From: Posidonia oceanica
Lineage: Eukaryota; Streptophyta; Magnoliopsida; Alismatales; Posidoniaceae
NCBI GenBank assembly: GCA_037176725.1
Contig: JAZBRS010000020.1
Coordinates: 102,628,501-102,692,500, forward strand
DNA: 64,000 nucleotides
Direction: 5' to 3'
Shown here: in pieces, positions 10,632-22,812 of the stretch
Numbering within the stretch: the first letter of the stretch is position 1
How the letters are laid out: each line of letters begins with the position of its first letter
Program-made: the position numbers and the translations under genes
The notes under the pieces: model-generated
What the model was told of the DNA's origin: nothing
Databases searched by the model: none
The model's input: only the letters and a program-made list of their open reading frames with translations

Positions 10632-13600
10632 CCCGTTCATCCTTCAATTCCATCAGTTAGAGAAACCACAATCAGCAGACCATCAGTTAGAGCAGACCAG
10701 AGAGTGGAGAGTAGACCTGAGAGAGCAATTCCAGAGCGTTCTCCCCACCTGAGCGACCTCTTTTCTTCCTCCTCTTCACCCTCCAATTCCAGAGAAGAGA
10801 GAGCAGTGAGAGAGAGCCTGAGAGAGTTCTTGGCATCCCGGAGAGAGGCCACAATCCCAGAGCATTCCCACACCCAATCCTTCTCCTTTTCCCCTGAAAT
10901 CCCCAGCAAATCCATCCTCTTCTTTTTCCAATAAGCCAAACCCCTTTCCAGCCTCAGAACTTCTCCCAATTGTTCCCCCAAACTCACCCAGCAACCCTGC
11001 ATTCTTCCTTCACCACTTCACGGCCATTCCACCACTGAAATCATCCCAAATCACCTGAACATCACCTGAAACTCCAACTGTAAACCCAACACAACCCACT
11101 CCAGAATTCCCTTCACTCCAGTCCACTGATTCCTCCCAAATTCCACCCAAAAATCCACCTGACCTCCACCTTCCCAGAGCACCTAACCTCCAGCCCTTTC
11201 CCTCACCACAGACTGCAAGCTTCACCACAAACACCTGTGTCACCTTCAGACCAGAAGATCGGCCAACCTCCAATCTCTCTCCACACTCTCCAGAAAGCCA
11301 ACCCAGCTATCCAGAATCATCCACCGGACCTCCAGCAATCCTCCGGAAGGCTCCATCCAGTCCGACGAGCAGCAAACATCCTCTCCGGACTCCGGTTACA
11401 TTTCTGAACCCACAAATTGCCAGATCTCTCTCCAAGTTGTGAAGCTTCCATCCGATCGATCGGGAAGCACCGGAAGAACCTTCTGAAGTAGCTCCAACCC
11501 TCGCGAGCGGCCGACGACGTCCGCAGCGACCGGACGACCTCCGCCGACGACTGCTGAAGCCATCGACGTCGGGAGGACGACTCAGACACGGAAAAAGGTG
11601 ACTCTTTACTCCCTTAGCTTCCTCTTCTCCCCCTGTGCTTCTCCGCCCTTCAGAATGGCATCTCCGGTCTTCCTGCTCTGAAGTCAGTCGCCGGTCTGGT
11701 CGTCTTCTCCGGCGAGGCTCTCCGTTCGTCACGCCACTCCGGCCAACGGAACGTGGCTCCAGCGACCGTCCGAGCTTCGCACGAACATCAGGAAGCTTCT
11801 CCGGCCCTTAGAACGCGGTGTCGCTGCGTCGAACGGCCGGACCAAGCTCCTGAACCTCTGCAGAGCTCCGACGAGCGCTCCGGTGCGTTCCAGGCTGCGT
11901 CGTCCTCCGCCGATCGCCGCCCGACCTCCATCAGCTCCGGGAGCACCTCCCCTGCCGATCAGCTCGTCTCCAGCAGCCCTGTGCCGGCGGTCGTGAGCGC
12001 TGGCTGCCAGCTGCTACAGTGCTCACGGCCGTCGGCCGTTACTGTAGAATTATTTTTACATCTGTATAGTTTTTAGGTAAATATTGCATGCTTAGTCTAA
12101 GTTTTCTTATTTTTGCGTTTCAGTCCTTATGTCATTTAATCTGCTGTCTTTTTGATTTAAAACCATGCTAAATTGCATTAAATGTTTCTGTTTTTCTGTA
12201 TTTGCATTCCAGTCCGTTTATTGTGCTTGCCAGTTATAAAAAATTATGCTTTAGCCCTTCTGGTTTCTTTTTTTGCATCTGAATCCTACAGTAGATTATT
12301 TAATTTTAATGCATGAAGTTTACCTTATCATATTGCATTCCAGACCCCTGTTTTTTCTCATTTTTGCTGTCTGATCCATTGCACTGTAGAACTTAGGTTA
12401 TATTTTTAATTTTTGGTTGCTGCATTGCATATTTGCCCCTCTGATTTTTTTCTTTTTGCATTTAGGTCCATTTTAAATGCACAGTAATCATTTTGCATGC
12501 ATTTTAGCTTATTGCATTGCATTTTCAACCCTGCATTTTCAAAAAATTGCATGTCAGTCCTTTATCTGTGATTTCAGAGCATATTTTGCATACTAAATTG
12601 CATTTTTGACCTTGCATGATTTCAAAATGACACATAGGCCCTTTGCATCATTACAAAATCATGTAAAATGCCTGTTTTGCCCTTAAAAATTGCATTTTAG
12701 CTCCCATGTTTGCAAAATTGCACGTAGGCCCTCCACTTGCATTCCCAGACTCCCCAGAACCCTGTTTTCTGGAAAAATTGCATTTTAGACCCTAGAGTTT
12801 TTCAAAATTGCATTTGGCTTGCCATTTGCTTTCAAAACTTCCTCTGATGCATACCCACTTTTTAAAATATCATTCTAAGCCCAGTCTTTTGCAAAACTGC
12901 ATGCAATCCCTCCTGTTTCCAAAACCCCTGCCTGTAGAGCCCCATCTTTTTCAAAACTCTGGTTTTAACCCCCTTTTTCTTTTTGAAAATGCATTTGAAT
13001 CCCTGTTTTTCCCCAAAATTCTCCTTCTTGTCTTTTCTTGCTTCTGCATGCATTCTGCATTCATTTAGCTTTGCATTAAGCATCCCTTTGCACACACCAA
13101 AGTTCCCTTATCTCCCTTTCACCTGGGAGGACCTTTTTGCACACCCCTAGGACCTCCTGAACACTTAGATCTGTTCTTCTCCCCTGTTCTGGCCCTTCTG
13201 CCTTGGAGCTGCGACATCTTCCAATCCGGCCGTTGGATCTTCTCAAACAAGCTGCCCAGGCGACCGCAGCAAAGCGCTCTTCAGCATGGACCAAGCAGAT
13301 CTCAGATCAGGCTCCAGGATTTCCAGGTATGTCCTCCTGAACCCCTGCATTGCATTCGTTTGCATAGCATTTGCATTATTTGCCTTGTTTTCGCTTTCTG
13401 TCTCTTTGAGCACGTAGAATAGGACCTCCCCTTTTTGTCTATCAACTCCAACCCCCGTTTCGCGTATTCTTGGGTGTTTTGTGTTGTGTTTTCTCTGGAT
13501 TCACTACTTAATGCGACTTCCTTCCCCCTTTTCCATGATCCGATCGCATCGCGAGCTTTGGGCAGCATGCAAGATAGATCGTGGAACGGTTTAGTGGGAA

Positions 13601-13789
13601 ACGGTCACAAAGAAGTGGTAATCCCTCCGTTTGCTCACTCTCCCCTTTGTAGGTCTTCACACCTACTCTGTGTGGCCCCGAACGGCGTCTGGTCTCACAC
13701 ACGCGCTGTTTTACCCCTCCTTTTGCTCCTTCTAATCTCTTCCTTGCATTTTGCATTCGCATAGCTTTTCCGAGGTTTTGTTTCGCTGC

Positions 13790-13935
13790 TTTTGGTATCG
13801 TTTCGCGCGTTCGCTTTCGTTTTGGCACCATTTTGCGTGCCTGCTTTGCTTTTGCACCGTTTTGCATGCCGTCTTGCTTTTCACCCGTTTTTGCGTGTCG
13901 CTCTTGTTTCTTGCCTCGTTTTGCACGTTTTACGC
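13790..13935 (+). repeat. 30-bp minisatellite remnant in LTR A
   Basis: About four or five degenerate copies of TTTTGGCACCGTTTTGCGTG. The same array is larger in the LTRs of B and H. Confidence 0.7.
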
Positions 13936-14582
13936 CGTTTTCCCTTGCATGTCGATCGCATTGCATGGTTTTGCCTTTGTTTTGCTTTTTCGCTTGCATT
14001 TGCATATAGGGCTGTGATGCTTACTGCCTGGAGTTCTCACGAGCTGGGTTTTGCCCGGTTCGAAACACAGACAGCGCAGCTGAGCACTTAGAGAGCATGT
14101 TTACTTCTTTGCTTTGCATCTCTCCACTTAGAGCACACCTTGAGCATTCATTTAGGCATTCATAGGCACATAGGCATTCAAATCTGCATTTCCCTGCGTA
14201 TGCGAGCGTAAGCCTAGAAAGACCGATTCTCGGGCGTGTCGGGGGTGCCTAACACCTTCCCCGCGCGTAACAGGAGTCCTTTCCCTGTCTTTTGGCCTGC
14301 AATGACCATATCACCTTATCCTAGGCTAGAGTCATCTCATTTGCATGCATTTGCATTTGTTTTCCCTTTGCATTGCTTTGCTTTGCATTTTTTGCTTGGT
14401 TTTGCGTGTTCAATCCACGCATTTCCTCGGTTTTCCTTGTCTTCCGTTAATAGACATGGTGGCGACTCTGATTTGTCTTATCTTTCTCTTTTCTCCTCGA
14501 TTTTAAGTGTTTTCGAGTTGAGCCTCTTCCTCGGATCAAATCACCGCTAATAGTAAGCCTGATTCCGATTGGGATTACTACA

Positions 14583-15846
14583 GCTTGTTTGCATCATTAG
14601 TTTTCAATCTTGCATGGCTTTGGATGCTAGATTTGGCCTTTAAGTTTGATCAGGACTACCAGTTGAGCCACCGCTAACACCGGTGACTCAACTGTATTCT
14701 GCAGCAGCCCACCGGCCAAACTCTAGGCCGCCGTATCTAGTGACCCATATCGGTCTTTTACAAAGTAATTGCATGGTTTTGATCGTGGATATGCCATCTG
14801 TATTTCTGCATGCTTAGTTCTTGATTTCGTATAGTCCACATGCCTTGTTTTCTGCAGCAAATGTCCCTACTTGCCGATACTGTGCCTGGCCTTGTCGCCT
14901 AAGAGCCTGGCGACTAGTTTGGGCATGACTAGTAGTGGCGACCAGCTCAGTTGCTGCTCTCAACAGTGACTTGGCTATAGTTCAGGCAGTGGGCCACGCC
15001 GCTCGCTTGCCGCCTCCTCGCTTTATTGATCAACTTGTTTTAGCACCAGTTTTGCCTCATAGCATGCAATCTTTATAGTTTTATCGCCAATTTCAAGTTA
15101 CGCATAGCTTTTCCTTGGCGATGATTGCGACTTTTTTTGGTAGCAGGAGAGTGCTCTGTGTCGCCAGCTCCACCGATGACAGGCACTGTCGCCCCTGTGG
15201 CCGGCGACTCCAGCAGCAATCCAGGCAGTGGACATAGCCATCCTTCTACTGCCTTGTCTTGTTTACTCGACTTGTTTAGTTTTAGTTTTGCTTCTCGCTT
15301 GTTTATCACCTGTTTGCAATGCTTTAACTTTACTTAATTGCTTTTAAATAAGTTTGCTAAGCCTTGAATGGTTTATTAATTGCATCTTGCATACCACCTC
15401 AGGGCGAACATAAATCAACATTCATTTGCCAACATTTACCACACAATTGCGGATCAGTTAAGAAAGACCGCTCCTTGGGCATGTCGGGGGTGCCTAACAC
15501 CTTCCCCACGTGTAACAGGAGTCGTTGCCCTTTCTTTGGATTACATTGACCTTGTGTCATGCATTTGCATTGATTTTCACATGCTTCTTAAATGCATAGG
15601 TTTTCCCTACACGTTCTTTCTACGGTTTTCCTAATTTTTCCATTTTAATAAATCAGGTAGCAACTTTATTTCTCTTTGGCTTTCATCTTTGCTTTTCGGT
15701 GTTTTTGAGTCGAGTTTCCTCCTTAGATTCACCCGCATATAGTGAACCTACTTTCGATCGGTGCACACGAGCTTTGGCATCGTGCATGGATGATTCGATT
15801 TTCAGGATTACTACACATGGACGTGCCAATTTCCAGAGTTACTACA
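14583..15846 (+). repeat. LTR fragment of element C (right part of its 5' LTR), interrupted by element A
   Basis: The LTR features are the hairpin box at 15486-15507, a degenerate PBS-like TAGCAACTT at 15658-15666, and an end in GTTACTACA at 15846. It contains ATATGCCATCTG and GGCGAC-rich blocks also found in 20890-21720. An additional GATTACTACA lies at 15807-15816, 30 bp before the final end. No PBS follows. It is diverged from 19582-22299, so C is old or the two LTRs come from related elements. Confidence 0.7.
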
Positions 15847-17483
15847 ACAAGTAAGTCCCTCTTACCTTCTCTTTTGTTTCCTGCATTGTCTTTTCATTTC
15901 TTTGGTTTTTGTTTTCACGTTCTCTCGCATAAAAAGTATAAAATCCATAAAAAATAAGAAACATGCATTTTCATTTCTTGCATGCGCATCTTGTTTTCCT
16001 ACATCTTGGAAAATACAAAATCAAAAAAATCGAATATGCAAAAACACCAAAAACATGTTTCTCCCTTTTCGCTGGTTTTCGATTTTATGTTTTCCTAAAG
16101 CAAAAATCATAAAAATACAAAACCAATGAAAAACCCTAAAACATGTGTAAAACCCACAGAAACAGATAAAAATTTGTATAATCCAAAAACCCGGCTTTGG
16201 ATGAACAAACGGCAGTGCCGAGAGGATGCCAAGCGTCAACGTCTCAGACAGTACTCACCTGAGCAACGCCATCTCATTGCATGTGGCCGCAGTGTGAGAC
16301 CGAGAGCAGATAGAGATTCTCGCTGAGCGCAAAACTTCAAAAGCGAGGTCAATCCAATCAAGAGAGTCCACCAGACCATGGAGAGGACCGAAGTAGAGCA
16401 TAGCATAGCTAGAGGCTACCTGTACACACAGCAGAGGCTGAAGGTGTACGCCGACTAGCTGAACTCTTAACTCCTTATCAGGGACTGCTACCCCAAGAGG
16501 GCAAAGAAATACATATCCAAAAGAATTGAGAGCATGCAAGCAAAAAGAAAAGAAATGGCATGATATGCATCTAGGCACAAAAGAAAAATGAAGAAAGAAG
16601 TCAAAGAAAGAAGACACCCATGAGAGGAGTGACTCGGACAAACATCGATGCCGCCTCAACCTCCAATTGCAAGCACAACATTGCCAAATGCACGAGAAAC
16701 ATCATCAGGAGGACCTAGCCCCACCCTCCAATCACAGCAACATGCTCAAATCCCTCGTGCAAGCAACAACTCTATCTCCCTGGCAGGTCAGATGCAAATC
16801 TAGTCACTCAAGAGGGGAAAAGAAATATCTATCTATCTGAGAGTGTCAAAAACAGTAGTCGGTCCTCGAGGATTTAAGACAGAGGCTATGAAGCTACATC
16901 CGACACTTCTGCTACCCACATGCAGCCAAAGCTAATACCTCGCAAAGTTGAGGCCTCATCCCGAACTAAGAGTGAGAATGAGAGCCACCAACCACAACTC
17001 GACATGGCATTGCTCGAGGATTGAGAACTCCTGAATCAGGAAGTGCAGAAGCATCCTCTCACCGAACAACTGCTTTGAATCCGAAGTCGCAAAAATACAA
17101 TAAACGTAACAATCTATCCTTCCCCTTCTCCCTATTTTCGAAAACCAAAGTCTAGGACGAGCACTTTTGCATGGCCCTTGCTCAGAGGCTCTATGCTTTT
17201 CCAGTTTTGGCCGCTACCGCACTGGGTGGTCCGTGATGATCGGTATGTTCATTGTTTACCACTCTGTGGTGTTACATCGCATGCCCACTCTGAGACCATT
17301 GCACACCCATCATGTTGAGTCCTTGCTTTCTCCTCGTTTTCTCTCCCTTTGCATGTCACCAGTTTTTTGGGCCGCTCACCATAATGGGCCCCCGGGTTCT
17401 CTCTTGCATCAATCCATTGCATTCCCCATCAGCATTGCACACCCATCACGGTGAGCCCTCACATCCATCCTCCCTGCATCGGG

Positions 17484-18265
17484 CTGGTAACCCTAACTAC
17501 CCGGTTGACGTCAATCAAAATGTCTACATCGGGCTGGTATCCCTAACTACTCAATTGGCAAGCACGTTAGTTTTGTCCCCATTCAGCATCTCGATGCCAA
17601 GGGCGCTTCGGCTACCCCCTGGTATCTTTCACTCGATACCAGGGGCATTTTTTCTGCTGCCCTATGGTATCACATTCCCATCTACATCCAGGCTGACACC
17701 CCTAACTGTCATGGGAGTGTCTACGGACGTCTGTCACACCTCCGGGTGTGGTATTCCCATTTGCAATTTGCATCTGTGGTTACAAGTCATCCGACTTGTC
17801 ATCAACCCTCTTGCGTGACAGATCCGCTGGCCTGTCATCACCATCGATACTAGGGGCATCTTTGCTGCCCCTTGGAATCGTCTCATCCTCCACAGGCTGA
17901 CACCCCTAACTGTCACGGGACATTCTACAAACCTTTGCCACACCTTCGGGTTCTGTATTCCCGTCACATTTCGCCTCCTCATCGGGCTGACACTCCTAAC
18001 TATCCGGTGATGAGTCTGTCAACTCCTCATCAGGCTGATACCCCTAACTATCCGATGATGAGTCTGTCAACTCCTCATCGGGCTGATACCCCTAACTATC
18101 TAGCGATGAGTCCGTTAACTCCTCATAAGGCTAATACCCCTAACTATCCAGTGATGAGTCTATTAACGCCTCATAGGGCTGATACCCCTAACTATACGGT
18201 GATGAGTCCATTAACTCCTCGGACTGATAACCTCAACTATCCAGTAATGAGTCCGTTAACTTATC
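17484..18265 (+). repeat. Stem-loop module array of element C
   Basis: GGGCTGGTA modules, then a hairpin GATGCCAAGGG 17593-17603 with CCCCCTGGTATC 17615-17626, and a second hairpin from GATACCAGGGGC 17635 to TGGTATC 17665-17671. From 17984 to 18260 there are about six units of 44-48 bp containing GATGAGTC(C/T)GT(T/C)AACTCCTC. Confidence 0.8.
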
Positions 18266-18389
18266 ACGCCCCTCATCATTGCATTTTGTCATATAGCGTC
18301 TCATTGCATTGCATAGCATTATGTCGCATGTCTTCGCATCTCATTACATGCCATCATGTACTTTACATGTGTCCCCTAGTAGAGTCAGT

Positions 18390-19060
18390 ACTAGCATCGC
18401 ATTTTAGCATCACTCGGGCATTGCGCGCTTAGAATTCGAACCCTTGGTTCACGTATTGCTTAAGGTAGCGTCCTCAGCACCAGCAACTCTACGTAGTTTT
18501 CCTACTTAGGATGACACCCGCGGTAGTGCGTGGCCAGGATCGTCTTCTTGGTATCGCGTGCCTGACATCACATCACGTTGCATTATACTGCATAACATCG
18601 CACACTCGCATCACATTTTCGCCTCACCCCGGCATTGCGTGCTTAGAAATCGAACCCCTGGTGCCACGTGTTGCTCAAGGTAGCGTCCTCAGTACCCGCA
18701 GCTCCCTACAATCTACTGGCTTAGGATGACGCCTGCGGTAGTGCACAGCCAGGATCGCTTTCTTGGCATCGCATGCTCCACGTAGTATATACACTACACT
18801 ACCCCGCATTTGCATCACATTGTATCGCATTACATTGCATTACACCGCATTCTCATTGCGCTGTCATACTCCATGTAGTCATCACACCAACTCCCGCATT
18901 CCGCATTCCCTAGCATTGCGTGCCTAGGAATCAAACCCCTAGTTCCGCATATTGCTCAAGGTGGAATCTTCAACACCCACAGCTCTCTGCAATCTGTCAT
19001 CTTAAGATGACACCCGCGGTACTGCACGACCAGGATCACTTCCTTGGCATTGCATGCTCA
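18390..19060 (+). repeat. Three ~200-280-bp degenerate repeats with a T-arm-like motif
   Basis: Each unit has GCGTGCTTAGAATTCGAACCC-like sequence (18435, 18649 and 18928), then a TTGCT(C/T)AAGGTAG stretch, then AGGATGAC(A/G)CC(C/T)GCGGTAGTGC. The GAATTCGAACCC core resembles an antisense tRNA B box. Confidence 0.7.
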
Positions 19061-19517
19061 GCATTGCATGCACCACCCCAACATCGTATACACAGCATCT
19101 ACATCGCCTTCATTTGAGCCGTACACCTCTCAACGAATGGCACCCCCGCATTAGAGCCGTACACAGCTCAATGCACAACATCTGCATCGCCTTCGTTTAG
19201 AGTAGAGCTCAGCGAATGGCACCCCCATGCTAGACCCGTACACCACTCAACGCACAGCATCAACATCCCACCGCTAGAGCCGTACACCGCTCAACGCACA
19301 GCATCATTATCATCTACATCACATGCATGCATCGCCCGCGTCCACCCAGTGAACTGCAGCACAATGAGCATTAGCGTAAGTATCACACCAACATAAGCAT
19401 CGCACACTAGCATCTGCATCAGCATTTGCATCGAGGCAACGAGTCACGATTTTCAGTGCATCCGCCGAATAAGCGACTCACGCCAACAGCAACATTGGCC
19501 TCCCACCGACGTCAGGC

Positions 19518-19593
19518 GGGGTGTCTTGTCAACCCTGAGCCATGGTCTCGCTACGCATGACCTCGCTCAAGGAGGGGCATCTGTAGACACCCC
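19518..19593 (+). promoter_or_regulatory. Stem-loop spanning the PPT and LTR start, element C
   Basis: Outer stem GGGGTGTC 19518-19525 with GACACCCC 19586-19593. Inner stem CCCTGAGC 19533-19540 with GCTCAAGG 19565-19572, one mismatch. It is in the same position as in element A, although the LTR family differs. Confidence 0.65.
19569..19581 (+). promoter_or_regulatory. Polypurine tract of element C
   Basis: AAGGAGGGG then CATC, immediately before the LTR start TGTAGACACC. Confidence 0.8.
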
Positions 19594-22299
19594 AATCTGA
19601 TGCCTAGTCGGCGGATATCTCTAGGAGCTTGCTCGGATCGTGGCACAGCAGACCCCACCTTCTTACCCAAACCAAACCCCAAAACCAACCCAAAGCCCAC
19701 TGGTGGCCCAAACTCCAAGGAAATGGGCCTAGATTTCATTGCAAAAGCTCTGTCCAGTTGGTCTCGCGTTTTGCATGCACATGTTGGTCGCACGTATTCC
19801 ATTCGCGTCTCCCCTAGGTCAGTAGCCATTGCAAGCTGACCTAGCTCGCTTCGTGCCTTGGCTAGCTGGCCTCCCCTCGAGCTCCGGCGTGCCCCACACG
19901 CACCTTGGACACCAGGCTCGAGCCAGGAGCCACTTCCACCACCAACTCCACCCCCGTGTGCGCCCAGCCACCTGCAAAAGTTAGCCCCCACATGACCTGA
20001 CACCCCCACGACCTCCATGCTTCTTGACACCTCCGGTTGACAACACGACCTCCCTCTGTCATCACACAACCTCACAGCCATGCCACCATACCCTGCGCTG
20101 CCACCACGACCTCGCCCTGCCACCTCCAACCTTTTGTAGGTGTTGATGGAGGAAAACAGGGAGGAGGAACCCATCCCCAGCAGCGTGCTCATTCCAGCCA
20201 AGAAGAGCTCACTCTGCATCATCCTTGGCTCTCTCCCTCGTATTCCTCAACCTCCTTTGCATCCTGGAACACCCACACTAGCATCCCTGAGCCAGCCCAA
20301 TCCTTGCCGCACCTCCGCATCCACCTCCACTGCGAACCACCACCGGCCGATAGCAGTAGGCCACACCGCGAGCCTCCAACCTCCTCGACGTCTCACGCAC
20401 GATCCCTAGACAGCCTCGAGCATCAACAAATTCCCCAGCATTGCCCTCGTACAGCCATGAGCCATCGCAGCCCCGCCGAGCTTCTGCCGAACCCAACTCT
20501 GGCCGTCGCCGAACCAGTGCATCCCATGGCCGCCAGACGCTGAGACATCCTCCCCTGAGCACCGGGGAGCATCGCCGGGCCTCCTCCGTGCCTTCCAGGG
20601 AGAAGCCAGCCCCTGTATTGCACCGCCACCGCCGTCCTGAGCCCCTGCTGGTTGCTGCAATCCACCGACGTCGAGAGGCACAACCGTGCCCCTGCATAGG
20701 TGAGCAGCGCCACCTCCTCCTTCCTCGAACCTTCCTTGACCCTCTCTGTGCACCATGGTGGCATCCCACGGCCGGTCGACCTTCCCCAAGGGCGGTAGAC
20801 GCATGTGTTGCCGGCGAAGAGAGGTGGAGGTGGAGGAAGCGATCTAGGCTTCGTTTTCTTGTTTTAATTGCATGATTCTGTTCTCTAATATGCCATCTAG
20901 ATCTGTACATGTTTCTTTGCATGTTTTATGATCATTTACATAGCAAGAATGGGTGCTGAAGTTTGCTGTTTGGACTACTAGAACAATCTCGCGTGATGCT
21001 CTTGCATATTGCTCTCGTGTATTGCTCTCACGTCATGACGGTCCAGGCCAGACTTCGAGCTGAGATCTTGCATGATCCAAGCACCCATTTTACAAACCTT
21101 CTACATGCATTTGTTCTCTAATATGCCATCTAGCTTTCCCAATTGTTACTTGTATGTTTTGCATCGCCAGTGACATGGGATTTGGCGACGAAGTCTGGCA
21201 CCCGGACTGTCTGGTCTAATCGCGTAATGGTCTCGCGTTTTCAGGCAGTCCCAGGTCGGACTTTGAGCCAATGTATCTCCTGATCTAGGCACCCATTTTA
21301 TAAACTAATTGCATGGTTTCGTTCCTAAATATGCCATCTGGCTTTCCCAATCATTTCTTGCATGTTTCACATTGCCGGTGATGTGTGGTGTGGCGACGAA
21401 GTCTAGCACCTGGATTGTCTGGTCTAATCACGTAATGGTCTCTCGTTTTCGGCAGTCCTAGGCCGGACTTTGAGCCAATGTATCTCGTGATCCGTGCTTG
21501 TTTTTTAGCATCCAATCTTGCACACCACATGTCCATACATCCATGCATGACTTCCGATCATCGCTTTTCGATTTTACGTCCTTGCATCACCAGATTTGAG
21601 CGATGAAGTTCACTATCTGAACTGACAGACTGGTGCGCGTAATAGCTGCGCGTATTACCTACGCGTTTTTGATAGTATTCAGATAGTAGACAGAGCCCCC
21701 GTTTGCCACCTCGTTTCTCGTTTACTTAACTCTCTTAGCTCTGATTTTGCTTCCCTGGGTTATTTATCATTACAGCATGGCATCACAACTTTTATCATCC
21801 ATTCTTGGCATGTTTTCACTAAGCATAGCACGGTTTTAAAATGGCATTTAAGCATACATTAAGCATTCATAGCATGGCATAGCATTATCGCCTACGGGCG
21901 TACAATTAATGGCAAGCACTGCCGACATTCCCACATATGCAAGCGAAAGGCCTAGAAAGACTGATTTTGGGCATATGGGGGTGCCTAACACCTTCCCCAT
22001 GCGTAACAGGAGTCCTTAACCTTTCTCTGGCTTGCAATGACCATTATGCCCTTATCCATTGGCATGAGCCACGCATTTAGCAGCATTTGCATGTTTTTCA
22101 TGCTTTCTTCGGTTTTCCTCGTCTTCCGATTTAATAGACTAGGTGGCGACTCCGTTTTGCTTTATCTTTCACTTTTTCGGCGTTTTCCCAGTGTTTTCGA
22201 CTCGAGCGTCCTTCCTCGGATTCACCATTAGCCATGACCTCTTATCGGTCGGTGCGCACGAGCTTTGGCAGCACATGCCGCGTCGCCAAGACGGTTACA
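19582..22299 (+). repeat. 3' LTR of element C, about 2.7 kb
   Basis: Starts TGTAGACACCCC after a PPT. GC-rich central zone about 19850-20850; degenerate tandem repeats 20880-21720; hairpin box 21977-21998; PBS-like TGGCGACTCCG at 22144-22154. The end is decayed: the expected GGTTACTACA reads GGTTACAAC near 22294-22301, so the exact right border is uncertain by a few bases. Confidence 0.75.
20880..21720 (+). repeat. Degenerate ~180-210-bp tandem repeats inside LTR C
   Basis: Three to four units share AATATGCCATCT, a GGCGACGAAGT block, CTGGTCTAATC(G/A)CGTAATGG and GGACTTTGAGCCAATGTATCTC. Weaker counterparts lie at 14650-15240 in the other LTR fragment. Confidence 0.65.
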
Positions 22300-22812
22300 A
22301 CTTCTAAATATTCATTGTAGATAGATATCAATATTCTTATTTTGCCTCTTCATGAACCGTACCACCATTTAATAACTTCCAGATTTGCCACCCCAAGCAT
22401 TTGGCTTCGATACCATCCTTGGGTTTAGAGCCCAACTTGAAGTAGTAATTGGAGCTACAATAAACAAAGAACAATGTGAGATCGTAGTCCCAAGTGCTGA
22501 AATATTCTTCCCTGATACTGAAATCTTTTGTCAATACTGAAGTTTCTATTGTAACACTGAAATACTTAATCTTTTGTCAATTTCTTAGTTATTGTTACTT
22601 TGTGCACTATCAACTAATTGTCAAATACTAAAATACAATAGTAGCATCGTAACTATTATTAAACATCACCATCAAAGCTCAAAATATTGCTAGATACTAC
22701 AATTAATCACTAAAATAAAGTATTCTATCATTGTAAGTGAAATAAATAATACTCACTCATTGATATATGTGTTTGCAAATCCATTGATGACAGAACGAGT
22801 TTGTGTTGAAAC
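22300..22812 (+). other. AT-rich island between LTR C and LTR D, unassigned
   Basis: Composition and motifs differ from every LTR in the window, with no GCATT or CCTAG stretches. A 65-codon reverse-strand ORF (22337-22534) has no motif I recognise; I do not call it a gene. It could be host DNA between two insertions, or a remnant of another transposon class. Confidence 0.4.

Larger units (their letters stand above)
1..14582 (+). mobile_element. Element A: gag-only (non-autonomous) Ty3/gypsy Tat-type LTR retrotransposon, left end outside the window
   Basis: The order is 5' LTR end (to 717), PBS, leader, broken gag, long 3' non-coding region, PPT and complete 3' LTR (8735-14582). The 717 bp at the left match the last ~720 bp of the 3' LTR nearly base for base, so both belong to one insertion. 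Protease, RT, RNase H and integrase are absent: sequence after the Gag zinc-knuckle region runs directly into non-coding DNA. If the missing 5' LTR part has the length of the 3' LTR, the element is about 19.7 kb (inference). It is inserted in an LTR of element C; its right flank begins GCTTG. The left duplication lies outside the window. Confidence 0.88.
8735..14582 (+). repeat. 3' LTR of element A, 5848 bp
   Basis: Starts CGTTGACACC (a T-to-C change from the family's TG) and ends GATTACTACA. Zones in order: A-rich with many AAACCC (8735-10200); CT-rich then GC-rich promoter zone (10200-12070); AT-rich zone with repeated TTGCAT...TCC (12070-13080); 30-bp minisatellite remnant (13790-13935); U5-like cassette with the hairpin box 14241-14262 and PBS-like TGGCGACTCTG 14460-14470. 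ORFs in it are low-complexity and not credible genes. Confidence 0.9.
15847..19581 (+). mobile_element. Internal remnant of element C, no gag or pol
   Basis: Directly after the LTR end comes ACAAGTAAGTCCC, matching the donor-like site of element A at 4378-4386; PBS, leader, gag and pol are missing. The rest is the 3' non-coding region shared with A: AT-rich 15850-16190, conserved block 16190-17170, hairpin modules 17480-17900, tandem modules to 18260, T-arm-like units 18390-19020, and a stretch repeating GTACAC(C)GCTCA(A)CGCA to about 19320. No credible coding sequence. Confidence 0.7.

Noticed and set aside
18390..19060. Functional tRNA genes (B-box-like sequence)
   Set aside because: Only the T-arm-like part is present; no acceptor stem, anticodon arm or A box could be built.
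22337..22534. 65-codon reverse-strand ORF as a host gene exon
   Set aside because: Short, no recognisable motif, no splice or neighbour support.
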